NCBI GenBank assembly: GCA_046957575.1
Contig: JBKUOG010000011.1
Location: forward strand, 1-64,000
Direction of reading: 5' to 3'
Source of the DNA: UMGS1370 sp046957575
Lineage (GTDB): Bacteria > Bacillota > Clostridia > Lachnospirales > Lachnospiraceae
DNA: 64,000 bases
Below are positions 50,941 to 60,304 of this stretch, one piece after another. The position numbers and the translations under genes are program-made. The notes under the pieces were generated by a model. That model worked only from the letters and a program-made list of their open reading frames with translations. It ran no database searches and was not told the DNA's origin. Each line of letters opens with the position of its first letter. Within the stretch, counting starts at the first letter, position 1.

Positions 50941-52305
50941 ATGATTAATAGCTACGAAGTAAATGAAACCAACAAAATGATAGAGCAGGAAAACCTGGAT
51001 GTCCGTACCATTACTATGGGAATCAGCCTGCTGGACTGTGCAGACGGCAATCTAAATACTGTCAATGAGAAGATTTATAAGAAAATTACCACTCTGGCAA
51101 GAGATCTGGTTTCCACAGGAGAGGCGATTTCCAGAGATTTCGGGATTCCCATTGTCAATAAGCGGATTTCAGTGACTCCCATTGCTCTGGTAGGCGCTTC
51201 CTCCTGCAAAAGTGCGGAAGATTTTGTTACTATTGCAAAGACCTTAGACCAGGCAGCCAAGGAAGTAGGGGTCAATTTTATCGGCGGCTATTCGGCGTTA
51301 GTCAATAAAGGAATGACCACTGCAGATCGCAATCTGATGCTGTCTATTCCTCAGGCGATGGCGGAAACCGAGCGGGTGTGCAGTTCCGTAAACGTGGGTT
51401 CCACCAAAACCGGACTGGACATGGATGCCGTACAGCTAATGGGCCGGATTGTAAAGGAGACGGCAGAAGCAACAAAAGATCGGGATTCGTTAGGATGCGC
51501 CAAACTGGTGGTATTCTGCAACGCACCAGATGACAATCCGTTTATGGCAGGCGCTTTCCATGGAGTGACGGAAGCAGATGTAATTATCAATGTAGGAGTC
51601 AGCGGTCCAGGCGTTGTAAAAACTGCGCTGGAAAAGGCCAGAGGAGAAAACTTTGAAGTACTCTGCGAGACCATTAAAAAGATTGCCTTTAAGATTACCC
51701 GCGTGGGACAGCTTGTAGCACAGGAGGCAGCCAGCCGTCTTCATGTGCCTTTCGGCATTATTGATTTGTCTTTAGCTCCCACACCTGCTATCGGGGACAG
51801 CGTGGCGGAGATTCTGGAGGAGATGGGATTAGAACGGGTCGGCGCGCCGGGTACAACCGCAGCTCTTGCCATGCTAAACGATCAGGTAAAGAAAGGCGGG
51901 ATTATGGCCTCTTCGTATGTAGGAGGTCTTTCCGGCGCATTTATTCCGGTCAGCGAGGATCAGGGGATGATTGATGCAGTTTCCGCAGGCGCTCTGACTC
52001 TGGAAAAACTGGAAGCCATGACCTGTGTCTGCTCTGTGGGCCTGGATATGATTGCCATTCCCGGCGATACTCCAGATACTACCATTGCAGGAATTATTGC
52101 AGATGAGGCGGCTATCGGCATGATCAACCAGAAGACAACAGCAGTCCGCATTATTCCGGTGATTGGAAAGACTGTTGGGGATACAGTCGAATTCGGCGGT
52201 TTGCTGGGCTATGCGCCTGTGATGCCGGTCAATCCGTATTCCTGCGAAAAATTCGTTACCAGAGGGGGACGGATTCCTGCTCCCATTCACAGTTTTAAAA
52301 ACTAG
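50941..52305 (+). CDS. UPF0210 (DUF711) family protein
   Basis: The 454-residue cytosolic protein matches the UPF0210 family in length and pattern: NLDVRTITMGISLLDC near the start, VNKRISVTPIALVGASS, GGYSALVNKG, and the end GYAPVMPVNPYSCEKF. Its function is unknown and it has a ferredoxin-like/PFL-like fold assignment only. It pairs with the upstream ACT protein. The ATG at 50941 is chosen, not 50875, because the longer frame overlaps the UPF0237 gene. Confidence 0.88.
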   Translation: MINSYEVNETNKMIEQENLDVRTITMGISLLDCADGNLNTVNEKIYKKITTLARDLVSTGEAISRDFGIPIVNKRISVTPIALVGASSCKSAEDFVTIAKTLDQAAKEVGVNFIGGYSALVNKGMTTADRNLMLSIPQAMAETERVCSSVNVGSTKTGLDMDAVQLMGRIVKETAEATKDRDSLGCAKLVVFCNAPDDNPFMAGAFHGVTEADVIINVGVSGPGVVKTALEKARGENFEVLCETIKKIAFKITRVGQLVAQEAASRLHVPFGIIDLSLAPTPAIGDSVAEILEEMGLERVGAPGTTAALAMLNDQVKKGGIMASSYVGGLSGAFIPVSEDQGMIDAVSAGALTLEKLEAMTCVCSVGLDMIAIPGDTPDTTIAGIIADEAAIGMINQKTTAVRIIPVIGKTVGDTVEFGGLLGYAPVMPVNPYSCEKFVTRGGRIPAPIHSFKN

Positions 52306-52316
52306 GGGTAATTTGG

Positions 52317-52958
52317 ATGAAGATATATTTGATTCGCCATGGACGTCAGAGCAGCAGACTTTGCAATGTCAACGCAGATTTGTCTGAAGCGGGATTTTGC
52401 CAGGCGGCCCTGGTAGGAGAGCGCCTGTTTCCGGAAAAGATTCAGGCAGTATATTCCAGCGATTTGATTCGGGCAGTTCAGACTGCCCAGGCCGCCAATC
52501 TGTACTGGAATGCAGAGCACATCGTCTGTCCAAAGCTTCGGGAAATCTCCTTTGGAGATATGGAAGGAATGTCAGATGCAGAGATTGCGGTCGTCTTTAA
52601 GGATTTTAAGATTCAAATGGCAAAGATGGAAGAAGATCTTGCCTATCCTGGGGGAGAGTGCGCAGCAGATGTGGTGCGTCGGGCCCTTCCGGTTTTTGAG
52701 GAAATAGTAAAAAGCGGGTACGAAAGGGTGGCAGTGGTTACGCATGGAGGTGTAATCCGCTGTATGAGCGCATACTATCTGGGGCTAAATCTGGCCAGAT
52801 GGCGGATTTTGGGAAAAAACTTAGAAAACTGCAGCATTACAGAACTTTCCTGGGATGCGAAGGAGAGACGGTTTAGCCTGGAGCGGTTTAATGACTATGC
52901 CCATTTAGAAAAGCGCCCGGATCTTCTTAGGAGTGCCTGGGTGGAAGAGGAAAATTAA
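52317..52958 (+). CDS. Histidine phosphatase superfamily protein
   Basis: The 213-residue phosphatase has the RHG catalytic motif LIRHGRQSS (phospho-His near residue 8), a second His in VAVVTHGGVIRCM near 143 and an acidic residue in LREISFGDMEG. The substrate is unknown. It follows UPF0210 by 11 bases and its stop is followed directly by the methyltransferase start, so all are likely co-transcribed. Confidence 0.85.
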   Translation: MKIYLIRHGRQSSRLCNVNADLSEAGFCQAALVGERLFPEKIQAVYSSDLIRAVQTAQAANLYWNAEHIVCPKLREISFGDMEGMSDAEIAVVFKDFKIQMAKMEEDLAYPGGECAADVVRRALPVFEEIVKSGYERVAVVTHGGVIRCMSAYYLGLNLARWRILGKNLENCSITELSWDAKERRFSLERFNDYAHLEKRPDLLRSAWVEEEN

Positions 52959-52959
52959 T

Positions 52960-54156
52960 ATGGATGAACAGCTTTCAAAAGCATTGGACCAATTTTTAAA
53001 TGAAGATCTGGAAAAACTGGTGTTAAGTAATCCCAGAGAAAAGGATAAAGTTTTTAAAATTCAGATTCGTCCTGTGGTCATTCAGGGAGATTTAAAATTT
53101 CAGGCAGAGGAATTTCTGGGAAAGCAGGCTTTTCACAAAAATCTGGAAACCGGGCAGGCAAAGGAGTACATCGGGCAGCAGCTTGTTAGTCAGTTTAAAC
53201 AGATGGAAGGAAATTCCGGTCTGGGAACCCTTCAGGTTTTGGTCAGCAAAAAGGGAAAGATGACTGTAAAGGCGAAAAAACGGCAGGAGGCAGAAAGTGC
53301 CCTGTCTCCTAAGATGGCTGCTCCTTCCAGACAGGAAAAACTTCTTTCCCTGTCGCACAACCGGACCAAGCGGTATGTGCTAAAAGAAGGGACGCCAGTG
53401 CCGTTTTTGGTGGATTTAGGAGTCATGACTACAGAGGGGAACGTTGTCCGGACCAGATACGATAAATTCCGCCAGATCAACCGTTTTTTAGAATTTATCG
53501 AGGACATTCTGCCAAGGCTTGATAAGTCCAGAGAAAGTGTCATTATTGATTTTGGCTGCGGAAAGTCCTACCTTACCTTTGCCATGTATTACTACCTGAA
53601 GGTTCAGATGGGATATCCCATCCGTATTATCGGACTGGATTTAAAACAGGACGTCATCGATCACTGCAACCAGTTAAGCAGGAAATATGGCTATGATACG
53701 CTAAAGTTTTATCATGGGGACATTGCCAGCTATGAAGGGGTCAGCCAGGTAGATATGGTAGTGACTCTTCACGCCTGCGATACGGCGACGGATTACGCGC
53801 TGGCAAAGGCAGTGCGCTGGGGCGCAAAAGTGATTCTTTCCGTTCCCTGCTGTCAGCACGAACTAAATAAGCAGATAAAGAACCATCTGCTTGATCCGGT
53901 GCTTCATTATGGCATTATCAAAGAGCGGATGGCAGCCTTGTATACAGATGCCCTGCGGGCGGAGATTTTAGAGAACAAAGGGTATCGGACTCAGCTTCTG
54001 GAATTTATTGATATGGAACACACTCCGAAAAATATTTTAATACGGGCAGTGTACCAGGGGCTGCAAAAAGAGAATCAGGCAAAGATAAAAGAGATTTTAG
54101 AGTTCCTTCACGTAATGCCTGCACTGTATCGGGAACTGATGGAACCGGAAATATAA
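52960..54156 (+). CDS. SAM-dependent methyltransferase (Methyltransf_32-like)
   Basis: The 398-residue protein has an N-terminal domain of about 170 residues, then a Rossmann methyltransferase core with motif I VIIDFGCGKSYLTFAMYYYL (about 190) and a Cys/His segment SVPCCQHELN near 295. This resembles the Methyltransf_32 family related to METTL25/RRNAD1-type putative RNA methyltransferases. The substrate is unproven. The ATG at 52960 was used because the longer frame overlaps the phosphatase by 26 bases. Confidence 0.8.
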   Translation: MDEQLSKALDQFLNEDLEKLVLSNPREKDKVFKIQIRPVVIQGDLKFQAEEFLGKQAFHKNLETGQAKEYIGQQLVSQFKQMEGNSGLGTLQVLVSKKGKMTVKAKKRQEAESALSPKMAAPSRQEKLLSLSHNRTKRYVLKEGTPVPFLVDLGVMTTEGNVVRTRYDKFRQINRFLEFIEDILPRLDKSRESVIIDFGCGKSYLTFAMYYYLKVQMGYPIRIIGLDLKQDVIDHCNQLSRKYGYDTLKFYHGDIASYEGVSQVDMVVTLHACDTATDYALAKAVRWGAKVILSVPCCQHELNKQIKNHLLDPVLHYGIIKERMAALYTDALRAEILENKGYRTQLLEFIDMEHTPKNILIRAVYQGLQKENQAKIKEILEFLHVMPALYRELMEPEI

Positions 54157-55716
54157 GTGATTAAAAATATGAGAGCAGAAGAAAAAACAAATGTAAGAAA
54201 CAGTATTACAAGGGTCTTTTTTGCAGGACTTTTGTTTGCCCTCCAGGTTTACTGGATTGTACTGGTAGCCATCCGGCTTAACCGGTACTCGACTGCAATT
54301 GCGGCAATAACCGGTCTGCTGGCTTTGATTTTAGCCCTGCGAATTAACAGCGGAAATGAAAACGCAGCTTTTAAAATGCCCTGGATCATTTTGATTTTGG
54401 TATTTCCGGTATTTGGAATCTGTGTATTTTTCCTGTTTGGGAGAAGGGGAGCCACAAAACGGGACAGAGAGCGGTTTGGAGCAGAACATAAGCGCTGGAT
54501 GGGATTTTTAAAACAGGATCCAAAGGTTATGGATGCGTTAGAAGAGACGGATCTGTATGCGGCTAATCAGTTTCGTTACCTTTCCAGACAGGAAGGCTAT
54601 CCAGTTTTTCAAAATACCCAGGTGAAGTTCTACGATTTTGCGGAAAAAGGGATAGAAGATCAGCTTTTAGAACTGGAAAAGGCAGAAACATATATTTTTA
54701 TGGAGTATCATGCCATTGAAGAAGGCCAGTCTTTTGGCAGGATTATGAAGATCTTAGAAAAAAAGGCGGCCCAGGGCGTAGAAGTTCGGATTTTGTATGA
54801 TGATGTAGGAAGCGTAGGTTTTCTGAATCTGGATTTTATTAAGCGGATGAAGGAAAAAAATATCCAGTGCAGAGTTTTCAACCCGGTATTTCCAGTGCTG
54901 AAGATTTTTATGAACAATCGGGATCACAGAAAGATTACTATTATTGACGGAAAGGTCGGGTTTACCGGCGGATATAATCTGGCCGACGAATATTTTAATC
55001 TGACTCATCCTTACGGAACTTGGAAGGATACCGGAATCCGCCTGGAAGGAGACGGGGTAGATAGTCTTCTCACCATGTTTTTGGAGATGTGGAACGGATT
55101 TGTAAACAGCGCAAAAGATACATCAGGCCAGCCGTATTTTGCAAAGGACAAAGGCAGGAACTGTGAAGGCGGGTTTGTGCAGCCCTATGCCGACAGTCCC
55201 TTAGATGACCGCCAGGTAGGAGAAAATGTATACTTAAATCTGATAAAAGGGGCAAAACGGTTTTTATATATCACGACTCCTTACTTGATTATCAGTGATG
55301 AAATGCGCAGGGAACTGACGCAGGCAGCAGAAAGAGGCGTGGATGTGCGGATTGTTACCCCAGGGATACCGGACAAGAAAATGGTGTTTCGGGTAACCCG
55401 CTCTTACTATGCAGGGCTGGTCAAAGGGGGCGTGCGGATCTATGAATACACCCCTGGATTCATTCACTCCAAGCAGATGACAGCAGACGGAGAATATGGC
55501 GTAGTGGGAACCATCAATCTGGACTACCGGAGTTTATACCATCATTTTGAAAATGGAGTGCTGCTCTATGACTGTCCTGCAGTCAAAGACATGGTTCAGG
55601 ATTTTCATCAGACGTTCCAGGCATCCAGGGAAGTGACAAAGGAGTATGAGGGAGAGAGGTACGCAGCAGTAAGGGGATTTGACTGCCTGCTGCGTCTGGC
55701 AGCGCCTTTACTCTAG
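54157..55716 (+). CDS. cls: Cardiolipin synthase
   Basis: The 519-residue membrane enzyme joins two phosphatidylglycerols to cardiolipin. Two N-terminal helices (about 20-65) precede two phospholipase-D motifs. These are HRKITIIDGKVGFTGGYNLADEY (HxK, about 254) and HSKQMTADGEYGVVGTINLDYRS (about 435). The GTG at 54157, immediately after the previous TAA, has GGAA seven bases upstream; the ATG at 54169 has no ribosome binding site, so the longer form is kept. The C-terminus overlaps the convergent tmcAL by 9 bases. Confidence 0.9.
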   Translation: MIKNMRAEEKTNVRNSITRVFFAGLLFALQVYWIVLVAIRLNRYSTAIAAITGLLALILALRINSGNENAAFKMPWIILILVFPVFGICVFFLFGRRGATKRDRERFGAEHKRWMGFLKQDPKVMDALEETDLYAANQFRYLSRQEGYPVFQNTQVKFYDFAEKGIEDQLLELEKAETYIFMEYHAIEEGQSFGRIMKILEKKAAQGVEVRILYDDVGSVGFLNLDFIKRMKEKNIQCRVFNPVFPVLKIFMNNRDHRKITIIDGKVGFTGGYNLADEYFNLTHPYGTWKDTGIRLEGDGVDSLLTMFLEMWNGFVNSAKDTSGQPYFAKDKGRNCEGGFVQPYADSPLDDRQVGENVYLNLIKGAKRFLYITTPYLIISDEMRRELTQAAERGVDVRIVTPGIPDKKMVFRVTRSYYAGLVKGGVRIYEYTPGFIHSKQMTADGEYGVVGTINLDYRSLYHHFENGVLLYDCPAVKDMVQDFHQTFQASREVTKEYEGERYAAVRGFDCLLRLAAPLL

Positions 55717-57021
55717 GACCAGCAGTTTCCGGTTGAACTCATTTTTGAAAACAGCGTATTCGGCATCCAGAGCGTCAAACCCGGCAGACGGATACCGCTG
55801 GCAGAAAGCACTTTGATATAAGTGGCTGGCGTACAGATCTTTTTGAAATTCATCTAAGGCCGGACCAGATAAAACAGAAAAAGCAGCAGCGGGTTTTGTA
55901 ATTAGAGGAATCCGGCTGCTTTTTTTGATGGCGGAAAAAAGAGGAGCTGCCTGCTTTTTAAATCCCAGGACTCTGGCATAAGGGGTGTATCCCTGTTTTT
56001 TCCAGCAAAAGGTTTGTGCCTCTGTGATGTTAAGCAAAAGTCTAGTCAATCCGCGGTTTATGCGGGTGTAGGTATACTGCCTGGTTTTTAGCTGGCGGAT
56101 TCGCCCTTCCCATCCGGTGATGTCTAAAGACAGGCGGGAAAGCCGCAGAGCCATATCCGGGGAAATGTCAGAAATTCGGCTAAAACCAGCGGCGCCCCGG
56201 TCCTCTTTCTGAGCCATGTCCAGGATTTTTTCGTTTAGCAGGGAAGAAAAGTCTTCCGGCCATAACGGTTTTGAAAGGCAGAATACCTCCCTCACCGAAT
56301 CAGGCAGAAAGGTCAGAGCGCTAAAGGAAGCTACCTCACATCCATCCGGGAGTCCATAGGGGAATTCATTTAAAAGTGCGGCCCGGATACCAGTAGCAGA
56401 AGCAAATTCTCCATGGGAAATGACATCGTGATAGCCATCGCCTTTTCTCAAGATAGTGAAAGGCCGCAGAGCAGCATTCTGCCGGAGAATAGCTTTGCAG
56501 TATTCCAACCCTAAAATATTATTGGGAGAGGATATAAGGGAGACTAAGGAAGCAGGTCCATGTTTGGCACAGACTTTTTTTAAGGCAGTCTGTCTGGCTG
56601 CCGGAAAGGTGGATCCGCGTTTTAACTCTTCCTGAAGCAGCAAAGAATATTCGCTGGATTCCTGCAAAAGAAATGCTGCGCCATCCATAAAATCCTCTGT
56701 ATGTCCATGTTCGCTGCCAAAACAGAGACAGTTGACAACGCCAAGCCCATCCAGGAGGGCGGTGCCGCAGGCTGCAAAATCTTCTGCAAAACTGCAGGAA
56801 AAGGCAGCGGGAAGTTCTAAAACCAGATCGGCACCCCCAAGAAGAGCCATACGGGCGCGGGTATATTTGTCAAAAAGGGCAGGACCTCCCCTCTGAACAA
56901 AATCGCCGCTCATGGCAACGACAATAAAGTCTGCCCCAGTCTGCGCCTTTGCTTCTTTTATGTGATACGCGTGGCCGGTGTGGAAGGGATTATATTCTGC
57001 AATAATTCCGGTAACGTTCAT
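55708..57021 (-). CDS. tmcAL: tRNA(Met) cytidine acetate ligase TmcAL
   Basis: TmcAL activates acetate with ATP and forms N4-acetylcytidine at the wobble position of elongator tRNA-Met. The 437-residue protein begins MNVTGIIAEYNPFHTGHAYH with the nucleotidyl-transferase HxGH, followed by the AMSGDFVQRGGPALFDKYTRA and SEHGHTEDF regions. The ATG at 57021 follows AAAGGATATTCCC; the longer frame begins in the divergent region and lacks a site. It stands divergent from darA. Confidence 0.9.
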   Translation of the reverse strand: MNVTGIIAEYNPFHTGHAYHIKEAKAQTGADFIVVAMSGDFVQRGGPALFDKYTRARMALLGGADLVLELPAAFSCSFAEDFAACGTALLDGLGVVNCLCFGSEHGHTEDFMDGAAFLLQESSEYSLLLQEELKRGSTFPAARQTALKKVCAKHGPASLVSLISSPNNILGLEYCKAILRQNAALRPFTILRKGDGYHDVISHGEFASATGIRAALLNEFPYGLPDGCEVASFSALTFLPDSVREVFCLSKPLWPEDFSSLLNEKILDMAQKEDRGAAGFSRISDISPDMALRLSRLSLDITGWEGRIRQLKTRQYTYTRINRGLTRLLLNITEAQTFCWKKQGYTPYARVLGFKKQAAPLFSAIKKSSRIPLITKPAAAFSVLSGPALDEFQKDLYASHLYQSAFCQRYPSAGFDALDAEYAVFKNEFNRKLLVLE

Positions 57022-57114
57022 GGGAATATCCTTTCGTAAAAAAATAGTTGACAGTATCATCATATTGTAACAGTTCAGTCATGCATCTTTTTGCCCGCTT
57101 ACATCATATTCGAC

Positions 57115-57152
57115 TTCAGTGAGAATTTCAAGTCTCACTGAATATGTTTTTT
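57115..57152 (+). terminator. Orphan terminator in a divergent intergenic region
   Basis: TTCAGTGAGA and TCTCACTGAA form a 10-pair hairpin followed, after TATG, by seven T residues. It lies between the divergent tmcAL and darA genes and upstream of the darA promoter, so no known gene ends here on the plus strand. Confidence 0.85.
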
Positions 57153-57155
57153 TAC

Positions 57156-57184
57156 TTGTGATTTTCTTCTAAATGGCATATACT
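57156..57184 (+). promoter_or_regulatory. Promoter of darA
   Basis: TTGTGA (57156-57161), 17 bases, TATACT (57179-57184), just after the orphan terminator and 33 bases before the darA ATG. Confidence 0.65.
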
Positions 57185-57216
57185 AGAACCATCATTTTAT
57201 GTCAGGAGGAATCACA

Positions 57217-57549
57217 ATGAAATTAGTATACGCAATTGTAAGAAATGATAATGAAGATGATGTGGTAAATGAACTGACCCAAAATCATTTTAGTATTACC
57301 AGACTTTCTACGACCGGAGGATTTCTGAAAAAAGGAAATACCACTCTGCTAATCGGTACGGAGGATGCACAGGTGGATAAAGTAATTGATATTATTAAAA
57401 AAGAATGCGGCAAGCGGCAGAAGATTACGGTCAACGTACCCTATATGTCCGGAACTTCCATGGTCAATTACGGGACTATGCCTATGAATGTAGAGATCGG
57501 CGGCGCAACGATTTTTGTAACAGACGTGGATCGTTTTGAAAAAATTTAG
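57217..57549 (+). CDS. darA: Cyclic-di-AMP receptor, PII-like
   Basis: The 110-residue protein belongs to the DarA/PstA family (DUF970), which binds c-di-AMP as a PII-like trimer. Visible are the ferredoxin-like start MKLVYAIVRNDNEDDVVNEL, the T-loop LSTTGGFLKKGNTTLLIGTE and the C-terminal GGATIFVTDVDRFEKI. Length equals the family's usual size. GTCAGGAGGAATCACA fixes the ATG at 57217. Targets of DarA are not known from this window. Confidence 0.92.
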   Translation: MKLVYAIVRNDNEDDVVNELTQNHFSITRLSTTGGFLKKGNTTLLIGTEDAQVDKVIDIIKKECGKRQKITVNVPYMSGTSMVNYGTMPMNVEIGGATIFVTDVDRFEKI

Positions 57550-57685
57550 CGGATGTTTTGCAAAAAATGCAAAGTATGGCCCACTGGTACTTGAAAAATA
57601 ATGACAAATCTCCTAGAATAGAAGATAGAATCACACAACTATGATGTTGATTAAATTTATACAAAATTAAGGAGAGGACAGGATT

Positions 57686-58255
57686 ATGAAATTTATTGTT
57701 GAAACATCCGCACGTCACGTACATGTAACTCAGGAGACTTTGGAGATTCTGTTTGGAAAGGGCCACGAGCTGACCCATAAGAAAGATTTGTCCCAGCCAG
57801 GCCAGTTTGCCTGCGAAGAAAGAGTAACCGTAGTAGGCCCTAAAAAATCCTTGGAGAGAGTTTCTATTTTAGGGCCAGTCAGAAATGCTGATCAGGTAGA
57901 ACTTTCCTTATCTGATGCCCGTTCTATCGGCGCAGCAGCTCCCATCAGAGAGTCCGGCGACGTTGCAGGCAGCGCTCCATGTAAATTAGTTGGTCCCTGC
58001 GGCGAAGTTGAGTTGACCGAGGGCGTTATCGCTGCAAAGCGTCACATCCATGCAACTTTGGAAGATGCTGAAAAATTAGGCGTAAAGGATAAAGACGTTG
58101 TTTCCGTTAAGATTGATACCGACGGCAGAAGCCTGGTATTTGGCGACGTAGTAGTTCGTGTAAGCCCGAAATTCGCTCTGGCTATGCACATTGACACTGA
58201 CGAGTCCAATGCAGCAGGCTGCGGCAGAGAAGTATACGGCGAGATCGTAAAATAA
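57686..58255 (+). CDS. pduL: PduL-type phosphate acetyl/propanoyltransferase
   Basis: The 189-residue enzyme transfers acetyl between CoA and phosphate. The two zinc-binding modules carry ETSARHVHVTQ (about residue 8), IAAKRHIHATLEDAE (about 116) and LAMHIDTDESNAAG. It lacks the N-terminal microcompartment-targeting extension, as expected of a free cytosolic form. It is followed by ackA after 33 bases, and together they make acetate and ATP from acetyl-CoA in place of the unrelated Pta enzyme. Confidence 0.93.
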   Translation: MKFIVETSARHVHVTQETLEILFGKGHELTHKKDLSQPGQFACEERVTVVGPKKSLERVSILGPVRNADQVELSLSDARSIGAAAPIRESGDVAGSAPCKLVGPCGEVELTEGVIAAKRHIHATLEDAEKLGVKDKDVVSVKIDTDGRSLVFGDVVVRVSPKFALAMHIDTDESNAAGCGREVYGEIVK

Positions 58256-58288
58256 TCAGACCAAATCAAGCTTAAAGGAGAACATACA

Positions 58289-59482
58289 ATGAAAATCTTA
58301 GTTATTAACTGCGGAAGCTCTTCCTTAAAATATCAGTTAATCGACATGGAAAACGAAAGCGTACTGGCAAAAGGTTTATGTGAGAGAATCAGCATTGACG
58401 GTTCCAAGCTGACCCATAAGCCGGCAGGCAAGGACGAATACGTAGTAGAAAGCCCGATGCCGGATCACAAGGTAGCGGTTCAGTTAGTAATGGACGCATT
58501 AATGGACAAGGACCATGGCGTAATTACCAGCACCGATGAGATTTCAGCAATCGGCCACCGGGTTCTGCACGGCGGCACTGTTTACAGCGATTCCATTGTA
58601 GTAAATGACGATGTAAAGAAAGTGATCCGCGAGTGCTTTGACTTAGGACCTTTACACAACCCGGCAAACTTAATCGGTATCGAGGCATGTGAAGCAGCGA
58701 TGCCTGGCAAGCCAAACGTAGCGGTTTTTGATACTGCATTCGGTATGGCGATGCCTGAGAAAGCATATACCTATGCAATTCCTCATGAATACCAGGAAAA
58801 ATACGGCCTGCGCAGATATGGTTTTCATGGTACCAGCCATAAATTCGTATCTGCAGAAGCAATTAAGTTCGGCGGACTGGATCCGGAACATGCAAAGGTT
58901 ATCGTATGCCACTTAGGAAACGGCGCCAGCGTATCTGCTTCTATCGGCGGCAAGTGCGTAGATACCAGCATGGGTCTTACTCCATTAGAGGGTCTGATCA
59001 TGGGAACCAGAAGCGGTGACATTGATCCGGCAGTTGCTCAGTATATCTGCAACCATGAGAACAAGGACATCAACGAAGTATTAAACATCTTCAACAAGAA
59101 GTCCGGTATCTTAGGTATGAGCGGCGGCATTTCCAGCGATTTCCGCGATGTAGGAAAGGCCGCAGCAGAGGGAAATCATCTGGCAGAGGTGGCGCTGGAT
59201 GCATTTAAGTATCGGGTTGCAAAATATATCGGTGCTTACACTGCGGCTATGAATGGCGTAGATGCCATTGCCTTTACTGCAGGTGTAGGAGAGAACGATG
59301 TGAAGACCAGAAATGACATCTGCCAGTATCTGGGCTATTTAGGTGTTGAGATTGACGAAGAGGCCAACAATGTGCGGGGAGAGGAGAGAGTGATTTCTAC
59401 TCCGGCATCCAAGGTAAAAGTAATGTTAATCCCAACCAACGAAGAACTGGCAATTGCAAGAGAAACTCTGGCATTAGTGTAA
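58289..59482 (+). CDS. ackA: Acetate kinase
   Basis: The 397-residue kinase forms ATP from acetyl phosphate. It has the ASKHA-fold motifs: KILVINCGSSSLKYQL at the start, the phosphate-loop HLGNGASVSASIGGKCVDTS near 207 with GLTPLEGLIMGTRSGDIDP, and FTAGVGEND near 330. AAGGAGAACATACA precedes the start. The pair with pduL is the acetate branch of fermentation. Confidence 0.97.
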   Translation: MKILVINCGSSSLKYQLIDMENESVLAKGLCERISIDGSKLTHKPAGKDEYVVESPMPDHKVAVQLVMDALMDKDHGVITSTDEISAIGHRVLHGGTVYSDSIVVNDDVKKVIRECFDLGPLHNPANLIGIEACEAAMPGKPNVAVFDTAFGMAMPEKAYTYAIPHEYQEKYGLRRYGFHGTSHKFVSAEAIKFGGLDPEHAKVIVCHLGNGASVSASIGGKCVDTSMGLTPLEGLIMGTRSGDIDPAVAQYICNHENKDINEVLNIFNKKSGILGMSGGISSDFRDVGKAAAEGNHLAEVALDAFKYRVAKYIGAYTAAMNGVDAIAFTAGVGENDVKTRNDICQYLGYLGVEIDEEANNVRGEERVISTPASKVKVMLIPTNEELAIARETLALV

Positions 59483-59509
59483 ATATTGGGAAGATGTTTC
59501 AAAAATTTG

Positions 59510-59538
59510 TTGACAAAATAGCAGTGTGTCTGTATAAT
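59510..59538 (+). promoter_or_regulatory. Promoter of yceD-rpmF
   Basis: Perfect consensus TTGACA (59510-59515), 17 bases, TATAAT (59533-59538), 27 bases before the yceD start. It is stronger than the other promoters in the window, as befits a ribosomal protein gene. Confidence 0.92.
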
Positions 59539-59565
59539 AGCAGAGGTGCGTATTAGGAGATTAAT

Positions 59566-60093
59566 ATGCTGATTAACTTATCAGAGTTGTTTTCCTGCCA
59601 AGGAAAGATGAAGACCTATACCCCAGATCTTGAGATGACACAGTGTCCCACCCCAGATGGTGTGTGTGAGATTGTGGAGAAAGGCCCCATTTCATTGACC
59701 ATTGTCAATGAGGGAGAGCGGAAGATGCATATGGAAGGGAGCGCCAGACTGAGTCTGTCCATGCCTTGTTCCAGATGCTTAGAGCCAATAATAGTGCCTT
59801 TTGAACTGGAGATTGATCAGGAGCTGGATTTAAACCAGACTGAAGAGGAACGGGTAGAAGCGTTGGATGAACAACCCTATATAAGCGGTTACAATCTGGA
59901 TGTGGACCAACTGGTTCTCAATGAACTGCTGTTGAATTTGCCTATGAAGGTTCTCTGCAAGGAAGATTGCAAGGGGATTTGCAATAGATGTGGCACCAAT
60001 CTCAACAGAGGCACCTGCGATTGTGAAAAGCAGTCGCTGGATCCTCGAATGTCAGTTATCCAGGATATTTTTAAACAGTTTAAGGAGGTGTAA
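59566..60093 (+). CDS. DUF177 (YceD-like) protein
   Basis: The 175-residue protein belongs to the DUF177/YceD family, which in many bacteria precedes rpmF and has been tied to 23S rRNA accumulation. Two zinc-binding Cys clusters are visible: MPCSRCLEPI (about 65) and, near the end, CKEDCKGICNRCGTNL with CDC. It is 3 bases from rpmF and shares its promoter. Confidence 0.85.
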   Translation: MLINLSELFSCQGKMKTYTPDLEMTQCPTPDGVCEIVEKGPISLTIVNEGERKMHMEGSARLSLSMPCSRCLEPIIVPFELEIDQELDLNQTEEERVEALDEQPYISGYNLDVDQLVLNELLLNLPMKVLCKEDCKGICNRCGTNLNRGTCDCEKQSLDPRMSVIQDIFKQFKEV

Positions 60094-60096
60094 ACC

Positions 60097-60279
60097 ATGT
60101 CTATCTGCCCAAAGAATAAATCTTCTAAAGCTAGAAGAGATAGCCGTAGAGCAAACTGGAAGATGAGTGCTCCAAACTTAGTTAAGTGCAGCAAGTGCGG
60201 CGCTTTAATGATGCCTCACAGAGTTTGCAAGGCTTGCGGTTCTTACAACAAGCGTGAGATCGTAAAAGTTGAGGACTAA
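60097..60279 (+). CDS. rpmF: 50S ribosomal protein L32
   Basis: The 60-residue protein begins MSICPKNKSSKARRDSRRAN and has a zinc ribbon with CSKCG and CKACG, the Cys-containing form of L32. AAGGAGGTGTAAACC overlaps the yceD stop. It is followed by a strong terminator. Confidence 0.97.
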   Translation: MSICPKNKSSKARRDSRRANWKMSAPNLVKCSKCGALMMPHRVCKACGSYNKREIVKVED

Positions 60280-60304
60280 TTTCAACGAAATTAAAATGTG
60301 AAAG

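Noticed and set aside
57048..57053. TTGACA as a promoter for a small RNA ending at 57152
   Set aside because: No acceptable -10 box lies 16-18 bases downstream, so the promoter is not supported although the terminator is.
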